From Lachnospira sp. UBA5912 (GTDB taxonomy: Bacteria > Bacillota > Clostridia > Lachnospirales > Lachnospiraceae), in the NCBI GenBank assembly GCA_002435585.1, contig DJDY01000090.1:1-14151 (forward strand): a stretch of DNA of 14,151 bases. The letters run 5' to 3'. The notes under the pieces are model-generated. The model had not been told where the DNA came from. It made no database searches and saw only the letters and a program-made list of their open reading frames with translations. How positions within the stretch are numbered: the first letter of the stretch is position 1; each line of letters begins with the position of its first letter. Below, one piece after another: positions 1-6,260 of the stretch. The position numbers and the translations under genes are program-made.

Positions 1-32
1 AAGTCTTTTTCTGCAAGCAGAAACGACTTTTT
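1..32 (+). terminator. Rho-independent terminator of an upstream gene
   Basis: An imperfect hairpin is followed by a T run. The outer arms AAGTC (1-5) and GACTT (25-29) and the inner arms TTTCTGC (8-14) and GCAGAAA (17-23) pair across a very small loop. The 3' side runs straight into TTTTT and then ATATTTTT. The stem may extend upstream of the window edge. It would end transcription of a + strand gene lying outside the window and insulate the CotS-like gene from it. Confidence 0.7.
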
Positions 33-40
33 ATATTTTT

Positions 41-204
41 GACACTTACATCATATTATAAATTCAACATGATTTTATCAGATAATAGAAACAACGTCCA
101 GTGTAAGTGAGTACGGCATATGTTTAAGAATTATATGTATATATGATGTGTCAAAGAATTAATGAGTGTGGACATGCATTTTTAATAAGTCTGCATCATA
201 TGAT
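41..204 (+). promoter_or_regulatory. Structured leader of the CotS-like gene (inverted repeats)
   Basis: This untranslated region between the terminator and the first gene holds several inverted repeats. CACTTACA (43-50) is complementary to TGTAAGTG (102-109). CATCATAT occurs at 49-56 and again at 194-201, and its exact complement ATATGATG lies between them at 141-148, so 141-148 could pair with either copy. GACAC (41-45) can also pair with GTGTC (148-152). Short palindromes lie at 75-85 (TTATC-A-GATAA) and 195-204 (ATCATATGAT). A TTGACA at 39-44 has no good -10 at normal spacing, so I cannot place the promoter. The repeats may be an RNA switch or regulator sites; both readings are inference. 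Confidence 0.35.
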
Positions 205-226
205 AAGTAGGATTAATTGGAGGTTT

Positions 227-1465
227 ATGTCTGTGAATGAGAAATCGGAAAAGGTATTAGAGCAGTATGATATAGGAATAAGGCGTATGGTGCGGGGCCG
301 TGGTGGAATTATAGTGATGACAGACAAGGGGTGCAAGCTGTTTATCCAGTGCGACAAGGCAGATAAGTATTATGAAAGAGAAAACAGGATAACAGAACTG
401 TTAAGCAGGACAGGATATACATGTATCGATACATATATGCGAAATAAAAATGGTCTACTTATATCTGAGGATGAGGATGGAAGAAAATATATAATGAAGA
501 ACTGGTTTGATGCCAAAGAAAGTAATGTCAGGGATGAGAATGATATGTGTATGGCTGTGTCGGCTATGGCATATATGCATATGGCTTTAAGAAAAATATC
601 CCCGGATGAGTTGTATGTATACAGTGACAGCTATAAAGCTGATAGTAATGTGAAGCTGTCTGATAAAGAAGAATCACAGGATACACTATACACAGAAAAA
701 AATGCCGAACTTAGAGCATGTCAGAAGGCAAAGAAGGCAGGAGACTCTGGTATAAAAAACAGAGACATCACAAATATTACAGGTGGCACAGATATTACGG
801 GCAGCAGTGACAGGAAGAAAGAAAAAAGCTATGAGTTAAAAAATAGTGGCGAAGGATTAAAAAAAGGGGAGACAGAATTAAGAAAAACTTATGCAAAACA
901 TACAAGGGAATTAAAGAAAGCATACAATTATCTCAGACAAAAAAAGGGGAGACAGCCATTTGAACAGATGGCGTTTAAAAATATCGAAGTCTTTTATGAG
1001 GAGGCGTGCAGGGCGTGCGAACATCTGATGAGTGATACATTTGATAAGCGGCTTATGATGGCAGCGCAGAATATGGAACTTTCACATGGAAGTTATACTT
1101 ATCATAACGTGCTGATTAATGGTAAAGCTACATATGTTGTTAACTTCGACAGATACAGAAATGAGTGCCAGATTAACGATTTGTATCAGTTTATAAGAAA
1201 GGTTATGGAGAAATATAACTGGGACAGCCGTATGTTCTACAGACTTGTAGATGAATACGACAGAATATGTCCACTCACCGATGAGGAGATGGAACTACTG
1301 CTCGTACTTCTTTCATATCCGGAAAAATTCTGGAAGATAATCAATCAGTATATTAATTCTAACAAATCATGGATTCCTGAGAAAAATGTGGAAAAATTAA
1401 GGAAGGTTATTGAACAGAATGGAAGAAAAAGAGAATTGATTGATAAAATATGTTGCGTGTGGTAA
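227..1465 (+). CDS. CotS-family spore-coat protein, kinase-like fold (probable pseudokinase)
   Basis: The 412-residue product resembles the Clostridia CotS/YutH group, relatives of the aminoglycoside-phosphotransferase/RdoA kinase fold associated with the spore coat. The N-terminus (VLEQYDIGIRR, RGRGG, TDKGCKLF) and a segment from residue 218 (LRKTYAKHTRELKK) fit that family. The catalytic loop reads H287-G-S-Y-T-Y-H-N294, with Ser where kinases have the catalytic Asp. The metal-binding DFD-like motif reads N306-F-D. Phosphotransfer is therefore doubtful and a structural coat role is more likely. Residues about 130-217 form a Lys/Ser/Asp-rich low-complexity insert not expected in the family. 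I chose the ATG at 227 because GGAGG lies at 219-223, although the 3-nt spacing is short; the reading frame stays open to an ATG at 143 that has no ribosome site. The gene has its own leader and is followed by a promoter, so it may be transcribed separately from the glycan genes. Confidence 0.7.
   Translation: MSVNEKSEKVLEQYDIGIRRMVRGRGGIIVMTDKGCKLFIQCDKADKYYERENRITELLSRTGYTCIDTYMRNKNGLLISEDEDGRKYIMKNWFDAKESNVRDENDMCMAVSAMAYMHMALRKISPDELYVYSDSYKADSNVKLSDKEESQDTLYTEKNAELRACQKAKKAGDSGIKNRDITNITGGTDITGSSDRKKEKSYELKNSGEGLKKGETELRKTYAKHTRELKKAYNYLRQKKGRQPFEQMAFKNIEVFYEEACRACEHLMSDTFDKRLMMAAQNMELSHGSYTYHNVLINGKATYVVNFDRYRNECQINDLYQFIRKVMEKYNWDSRMFYRLVDEYDRICPLTDEEMELLLVLLSYPEKFWKIINQYINSNKSWIPEKNVEKLRKVIEQNGRKRELIDKICCVW
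859..955 (+). repeat. 17-bp direct repeat inside the CotS-like gene
   Basis: The sequence A7-G4-AGACAG occurs identically at 859-875 and 939-955, 80 bp apart. Because 80 is not a multiple of three, the copies are read in different frames (LKKGET versus QKKGRQ). Recombination between them would remove 80 bp and shift the frame. Each copy carries a seven-A tract next to four Gs, a site prone to slippage. The first copy lies at the end of the low-complexity insert. Confidence 0.85.
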
Positions 1466-1468
1466 AAT
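1440..1468 (+). promoter_or_regulatory. Sigma-A type promoter for the PEGA lipoprotein gene
   Basis: TTGATA (1440-1445) and TAAAAT (1463-1468) are separated by exactly 17 bp, and a TGG just before the -10 gives an extended -10 (TGn). It overlaps the last codons and stop of the CotS-like gene and would start transcription about 60 nt before the ATG at 1536. Its spacer end and -10 region (GTGTGGTAAA) match the promoter before tRNA-Tyr at 13820-13848. Confidence 0.6.
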
Positions 1469-1535
1469 TCAACCAGGTATACCATATTGAGAGGTATATT
1501 TATTTAAGGAAATTAGATTTGATCAGGTAATTAAG

Positions 1536-2957
1536 ATGAATAATATATATACAATAATAAATAATATACGAAAACAATGCAGGGCGTGGAAACGTACTTT
1601 TAAAGGAATGGCAGCATTAATGCTTGCAGCCATTGTTGTTGCTGGGATTGCAGGATGTGGAGGCTCAAACAGCGCGGGAACTGTTATACCGGGTAGTTCA
1701 ATAACTCCAGCACCCAAGAAAGGCAATATATCAGATATTGCAGGAAACACAAAGGATAGAACACTTGTAGGCATGCTTGTTTCGATAGATACCAATCTTA
1801 AGAATATGCATTTTGTTGACGTGGAATCAGGAACGGAATATTCTGTGATATATACAGGAGGAACAGATATACAGGATGCATATGGCAAGATAAAGGCTGC
1901 AACAGTTATGCAGCCTGGCGAGATATATGATGTATACTGTGATAAGAGTGGTAAAGCGTTAAAGATATATGGCTCAAAGGATGCATGGGAGAGAAATGAT
2001 GTATCCGCTATTACGTTTGATGAAACCAAGAAGAATGTAACAATCGGACAGACGGAGCTTACATATACGGATACTCTCTTTATAAAGTCAGGTGATGGCA
2101 GGATAAGTATTGCACAGATTGTCAAAGAAGATATTCTTACGTTAAGGGGAATAGGGGACAAGCTTTATTCAATAGTGGTTGACAATGGTCATGGTTACAT
2201 AGAACTTACAGGAATAGAGGCATTTGAAGGTGGATATGTTACACTTGGAAGCAGCGAATTCTATAAAGTCACAGATAATATGATGATGACAGCGCCGGTT
2301 GGAAGTTATGATGTTGAAATCCAGAACGATGATACAAGAGCGACAAGAAAGGTTACTGTAAGAAAGGATGAAACCTTAGTACTGGATTTCTCTGATTACA
2401 AGGTTCCGGCAACTAAGAAGGGTACAGTTAATTTCTCAGTAACGCCATCTAACGCAGTTATGACAATAGATGGAAATGAGGTTGATTATTCTAAGCCGGT
2501 AAGCCTGAGCTATGGAAGACATACCATTACCCTTCAGGCTAATCATTATACTACTTATACAGAAACATTTACTGTTAATTCTGATTACAGCACGAAGGTT
2601 ATTGATATGACTGCAACAGGAAGTACAAGTTCTTCATCAGGTACTTCAAAGACGACGGCGGCAAGTCTTACGAATGGGTATAATGTAAAGATAACAGCGC
2701 CGGAAGGTGCCGCTTTATATGTGGATAGTGTATACATAGGAATTATTCCTTGTACATTTACTAAAACGAGCGGTAATAAGACGATTACATTGTCACAGTC
2801 AGGATATAATAATGTAAGTTATACAGTGTCTATTCCTAATACAGCAGGAGATATGACGTATTCATTCCCAGCAATGACAAAAACTTCATCATCGTCATCG
2901 GAGCCAACAGCTACAGAACCTACAGCGGCTGCACCAACATCGTCAACATCTAAATAA
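1536..2957 (+). CDS. PEGA-domain surface lipoprotein
   Basis: The 473-residue product has a basic n-region, a hydrophobic stretch (about 25-40) and a lipobox I-A-G-C41, so it should be lipid-anchored on the outer face of the membrane. After a Gly/Ser/Pro-rich spacer comes an unassigned beta-rich region (about 50-290) whose end (VGSYDVEI, then VTVRKDETLVLDF) is itself PEGA-like. Two clear PEGA repeats follow: about 294-350 (VTPSNAVMTIDGNEV, GRHTITL) and 380-445 (APEGAALYVDSVYIG, KTITLSQSGY). PEGA repeats are small beta modules common on surface proteins, with no enzymatic role implied. Residues 446-473 are a Ser/Thr/Pro/Ala tail, a possible wall-spanning or glycosylated segment. The start at 1536 has only a weak AGG site 8-10 nt upstream; the ATG at 1608 would remove the basic n-region. 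It may bind or scaffold wall polysaccharide made by the neighbouring genes (inference). Confidence 0.8.
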   Translation: MNNIYTIINNIRKQCRAWKRTFKGMAALMLAAIVVAGIAGCGGSNSAGTVIPGSSITPAPKKGNISDIAGNTKDRTLVGMLVSIDTNLKNMHFVDVESGTEYSVIYTGGTDIQDAYGKIKAATVMQPGEIYDVYCDKSGKALKIYGSKDAWERNDVSAITFDETKKNVTIGQTELTYTDTLFIKSGDGRISIAQIVKEDILTLRGIGDKLYSIVVDNGHGYIELTGIEAFEGGYVTLGSSEFYKVTDNMMMTAPVGSYDVEIQNDDTRATRKVTVRKDETLVLDFSDYKVPATKKGTVNFSVTPSNAVMTIDGNEVDYSKPVSLSYGRHTITLQANHYTTYTETFTVNSDYSTKVIDMTATGSTSSSSGTSKTTAASLTNGYNVKITAPEGAALYVDSVYIGIIPCTFTKTSGNKTITLSQSGYNNVSYTVSIPNTAGDMTYSFPAMTKTSSSSSEPTATEPTAAAPTSSTSK

Positions 2958-2993
2958 TAGCGTTATTAATGGAAAAATAAGTATAAGATATAT

Positions 2994-3083
2994 CAGAATG
3001 TATGCATAATAGTAATGCAAGGATAATATCCGCGATGTATTATTATAAAGAGTTGCATTCTGTATAAATATTTTAAATATTAT
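2994..3083 (+). promoter_or_regulatory. Nested inverted repeats with a candidate promoter before the glycan operon
   Basis: The 196-bp gap after the lipoprotein gene contains nested inverted repeats. The outer pair is CAGAATG (2994-3000) with CATTCTG (3056-3062). An inner pair is ATAATA (3006-3011) with TATTAT (3041-3046), and the centre is GGAT-AAT-ATCC (3021-3031). A possible promoter is TTGCAT (3053-3058) with TATTAT (3078-3083) at a long 19-bp spacing; a perfect TATAAT at 3081-3086 has only a poor -35. The -35 overlaps the right arm of the outer repeat, an arrangement that would suit repression by a DNA-binding protein or by an RNA fold. No T-rich terminator is visible here. Confidence 0.35.
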
Positions 3084-3153
3084 AATTGGATGTATGATTA
3101 AAGATATTCAGAAAATATAAAGCTATGTATAGAAAAGAGGTATCAGGTTAATA

Positions 3154-4365
3154 ATGACAAAAAGGATGAATATACCATTTTCACCACCAGATATAACAGA
3201 ACGAGAAATCGAGGCGGTGGGTGAAGTATTAAGATCAGGATGGATAACAACAGGACCTAAGACTAAAGAGTTAGAAAAACGCATGGCAGAATTTACGCAT
3301 ACGAAAAGAGGGGCATGCCTTAATTCAGCAACAGCGTGTATGGAAACAGCCTTAAGACTGTTTGATATAGGACCAGGAGATGAGGTTATTGTTCCAGCAT
3401 ATACTTATACGGCATCAGCAAGCGTTGTATGTCATGTAGGAGCAACGTTAAAGCTCATAGATGTAGAGAAGGGAACGTATCATCTTGATTATGATGCACT
3501 TGAACAAGCTATAACAGATAAGACTAAGGCGGTTATACCAGTGGATATTGCCGGTGTCATGGTGGATTATGACAGGATAAGGGATATACTTGAAAGCAAG
3601 AAACACCTGTTTAAACCATCATCACCATACCAGGAGGCTTTAGGCAGGGTACTTATACTTGCAGATTCTGCACATGGATATGGTGCCAGGCGTGGTATGC
3701 TCATGAGTGGAGAGTGTGCTGATTTTACATCATTTTCATTCCATGCGGTGAAGAATTTTACCACGGGAGAAGGTGGAGGTCTTGTGTGGAGAGAGCTTAA
3801 AGGCATAGATGATGAAGATATATATAGGAATATCATGCTTATGTCACTACACGGACAGTCTAAGGATGCGCTTGCAAAGACGAAGCTTGGAGCATGGGAG
3901 TATGATATAGTTGCACCACTTTATAAGTGCAATATGACAGATATAGTAGCATCCATAGGTCTTGTGCAGATGGACAGATATCCAGGACTTCTTGCAAGAA
4001 GAAAACAGATAATCAATATGTATAATGATGGGATACAGGCAGCAGATGTAGAGTATCTTAAGCATTATACGGACGAATATACATCAAGCGGACATCTTTA
4101 TCTTGTACGTCTTTTAGGAAAGGACACACAGGAAAGGAATGACTTTATAACTAAGATGGCTGAGGCTGGTATTGCAACAAATGTGCACTATAAGCCGCTT
4201 CCTATGCATACAGCATATAAGAAATTAGGCTTTGATATATCAGATTACCCAGCTTCTTATGAGATGTATCATAATGAAGTTACACTTCCTCTTCATACAA
4301 AACTTACAGATGAACAGGTAGAATATGTAATAGATAATTTTAACAACATTAAGAAGATGGTATAA
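3154..4365 (+). CDS. DegT/DnrJ/EryC1/StrS-type PLP-dependent sugar aminotransferase
   Basis: This family transfers an amino group, usually from glutamate, to the keto carbon of a nucleotide-linked 4-keto (or 3-keto) sugar in the cytoplasm. The 403-residue length is typical. The N-terminal PPDITEREIEAV and SGWITTGPKT segment is the family signature. ADSAHGYGA has D171 for the pyridine nitrogen of PLP, and SFHAVKNFTTGEGG has K200 as the Schiff-base lysine. VHYKPLPMHTAY is a conserved C-terminal family motif. It precedes the phosphoglycosyl transferase by 27 nt and shares the cluster with a 4,6-dehydratase whose product is the expected substrate, giving a UDP-4-amino-4,6-dideoxy-HexNAc like those made by PglE or WbpE (inference). 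No acetyltransferase of the PglD type is present. The start at 3154 is uncertain because the purine-rich sites are poorly spaced; an in-frame ATG lies at 3166. Confidence 0.9.
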   Translation: MTKRMNIPFSPPDITEREIEAVGEVLRSGWITTGPKTKELEKRMAEFTHTKRGACLNSATACMETALRLFDIGPGDEVIVPAYTYTASASVVCHVGATLKLIDVEKGTYHLDYDALEQAITDKTKAVIPVDIAGVMVDYDRIRDILESKKHLFKPSSPYQEALGRVLILADSAHGYGARRGMLMSGECADFTSFSFHAVKNFTTGEGGGLVWRELKGIDDEDIYRNIMLMSLHGQSKDALAKTKLGAWEYDIVAPLYKCNMTDIVASIGLVQMDRYPGLLARRKQIINMYNDGIQAADVEYLKHYTDEYTSSGHLYLVRLLGKDTQERNDFITKMAEAGIATNVHYKPLPMHTAYKKLGFDISDYPASYEMYHNEVTLPLHTKLTDEQVEYVIDNFNNIKKMV

Positions 4366-4392
4366 GGTGTACAGGAACGGAGAGTAGTTCAT

Positions 4393-5160
4393 ATGCGGCT
4401 TAGAAAATGGAATGAACTTCCAGAAGTTATGAGAACAAGGGAAGTCAGAAAATATTATAACATTATAACAAGACGGAAGCTGTCACTTAAGATAAAAAGA
4501 TTGTTTGATATAGTAGTGGCTTCTATTATGCTTGTATTTCTTGCTGTTCCAATGCTTGTTATAGCTGTCTTAATAAAACTGGATTCTAAAGGACCAGTGT
4601 TTTTCAGGCAGGAGAGGGTTACACAGTATGGAAGGATATTCAGGATATATAAGTTCCGTACCATGGTTGCTGATGCACCAAAGCTTGGAGCAGCTGTTAC
4701 AGTTGACAATGACAGCAGGATAACAAGAGTTGGACGAATCTTAAGAAAGATAAGAGCAGATGAGTTTCCACAGGTGTTTAATGTAATCAATGGTGATATG
4801 ACATTAGTAGGTACAAGACCAGAGGTTCCTGAATATGTCAAAAAATACACAAAGGAAATGTATGCAACACTCCTTTTGCCAGCGGGTCTTACATCAAGGA
4901 CGAGCATTGCCTATAAGGACGAAGACAAGATACTTGCTCAGGCTGATGATCCGGCAGAAGCATATGTTAAAGAAGTACTTCCTGCCAAGATGAAGTATAA
5001 TCTGGAAGCACTTAAGAAGTTTGGCTTTATGGAAGACTGCCGGGTGTTATGGGATACATTTACATCAGTAGTTGGCAATGACAGACTGTCAGTTACTGGC
5101 AGGACAGTAAGCATAAGGAAGAATGCAGGGCAGCGTAAAAGCAATTCAGGAAGGAAATAA
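4393..5160 (+). CDS. Initiating phosphoglycosyl transferase (bacterial sugar transferase, PglC/WcaJ superfamily)
   Basis: This monotopic enzyme family moves a sugar-1-phosphate from a UDP-sugar to undecaprenyl phosphate, the first membrane step of a lipid-linked glycan. The 255-residue protein has one hydrophobic hairpin (about 37-58, FDIVVASIMLVFLAVP) after a basic N-terminus, then KGPVFFRQERV and IYKFRTM. The catalytic dyad D123-E124 sits in ADEFPQVFNVINGDM, followed by LVGTRPEVPEYV. The short form without extra membrane helices is the PglC-like type. A variant tail PAGLTS replaces the more common PGITG. GGAGAG (4379-4384) lies 8 nt before the ATG. With the aminotransferase next to it and the dehydratase nearby, its donor could be the diamino- or amino-deoxy sugar made here, though the sequence alone does not fix the donor. 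Confidence 0.92.
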   Translation: MRLRKWNELPEVMRTREVRKYYNIITRRKLSLKIKRLFDIVVASIMLVFLAVPMLVIAVLIKLDSKGPVFFRQERVTQYGRIFRIYKFRTMVADAPKLGAAVTVDNDSRITRVGRILRKIRADEFPQVFNVINGDMTLVGTRPEVPEYVKKYTKEMYATLLLPAGLTSRTSIAYKDEDKILAQADDPAEAYVKEVLPAKMKYNLEALKKFGFMEDCRVLWDTFTSVVGNDRLSVTGRTVSIRKNAGQRKSNSGRK

Positions 5161-5163
5161 CGT

Positions 5164-6258
5164 GTGATGGACAAGTTGTTTATAACTATGTGCGTGATTG
5201 CATATAATGAAGAAAACAGCATAAAAAATATACTCAGCTGCATCAAAGATCAGGACTATGATCATAAAGCGATGGAAGTTGTTCTTGTTGATGGTATGTC
5301 TACTGACAGAACCAGGGATATCATGGTGGATTTTGCAAGAGACAATAAAGATGAGTTTGACAGGATTGTAGTCCTTGATAATCCCAAACGTACACTTCCA
5401 AGCGGCTGGAACGTTGCATTAAGGGAGTACAAGGGCGATGCGATCATCAAGGTAGATGCACATGCAGTTATACCACAGGATTTTGTCAGTAAGAATGTTG
5501 CAGTGCTTAACACAGGTGAATATATATGCGGAGGCCAGCGCCCCAATATAATAGATGAGTCAACACCTTTTAAGGAAACACTGCTGTTAGCAGAGAGCAG
5601 TATGTTTGGTTCAAGTATAGCAGATTACAGGAATAATCCTGGGAAAACATATGTCAAGTCACTATTCCATGCTGCATACAGAAGAGAAGTGTTTGATAAG
5701 GTAGGCTTTTTTAATGAAGAGCTTGTAAGAACAGAAGATAATGAGATGCATTACCGCATGAGAGAGGCAGGATATAAGCTTTGTTTTGATCCGGATATCA
5801 TCTCGTATCAGTATACAAGAAGCAGTCTTAGGGCTATGCTTAAACAGAAGTATGCCAATGGATTCTGGATAGGAAAGACAAGCAGGGTGTGTCCGAAGTG
5901 TCTTAGCATATATCATTTTGTTCCATTTGCATTTGTGAGTGCTATTATAACATCTTTTCTTGCCATGATGGGACTTAATGCGGCAGATAAGCTGACAGGT
6001 AAGTTTAACAGAAGTTCTTTGCATACGGAGAGTAACGGACTGGTTAGGAAGCTTATGAACATAGTTACTACACTTACAGTAATTATGTGGGTGCTATATG
6101 CAACACTTGCCTGTACTATGGCAGCTGTATCATCCATAAAGGCTGGCAAAAAGAGAAATATAACGAATATCCTGCTTCCAGTATTGTTTCTTATGCTTCA
6201 TGTGAGTTATGGGGCAGGAACGATTATGGGACTTATGGATAAGCAGGGAAGAGGTTAG
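5164..6258 (+). CDS. GT2 glycosyltransferase, ExoA-like, with C-terminal membrane segments
   Basis: This GT-A fold family transfers a sugar from a nucleotide sugar to a lipid-linked acceptor at the inner membrane face; ExoA adds the second sugar in succinoglycan synthesis. The 364-residue protein opens with TMCVIAYNEE, has D43 in VDGMSTDRT, then a D98-A-H100-A metal-binding motif and E191-D192 (RTEDNEMHYRMREAGY) for acceptor activation. Hydrophobic stretches at about 255-275, 295-318 and 330-350 anchor it to the membrane. Translation may start at GTG 5164 or ATG 5167; the ribosome site AGGAAGGA (5149-5156) lies in the end of the previous gene, only 3 nt before GTG 5164, so the two genes are translationally linked. 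It probably adds the residue next to the initiating sugar (inference). Confidence 0.85.
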   Translation: MMDKLFITMCVIAYNEENSIKNILSCIKDQDYDHKAMEVVLVDGMSTDRTRDIMVDFARDNKDEFDRIVVLDNPKRTLPSGWNVALREYKGDAIIKVDAHAVIPQDFVSKNVAVLNTGEYICGGQRPNIIDESTPFKETLLLAESSMFGSSIADYRNNPGKTYVKSLFHAAYRREVFDKVGFFNEELVRTEDNEMHYRMREAGYKLCFDPDIISYQYTRSSLRAMLKQKYANGFWIGKTSRVCPKCLSIYHFVPFAFVSAIITSFLAMMGLNAADKLTGKFNRSSLHTESNGLVRKLMNIVTTLTVIMWVLYATLACTMAAVSSIKAGKKRNITNILLPVLFLMLHVSYGAGTIMGLMDKQGRG

Positions 6259-6260
6259 AT

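Noticed and set aside
39..44. TTGACA as a promoter for the CotS-like gene
   Set aside because: No acceptable -10 at 16-18 bp; the A/T-rich hexamers nearby have spacers of only 9-12 bp.
940..946. A AAA AAG heptamer as a programmed -1 frameshift site
   Set aside because: The -1 frame stops within six codons, there is no suitably placed upstream ribosome-like stimulator, and no downstream hairpin is obvious.
1523..2161. Long antisense open frame opposite the lipoprotein gene
   Set aside because: The + strand frame has a lipobox and PEGA repeats; the antisense frame has no recognisable motif and is a by-product of codon composition.
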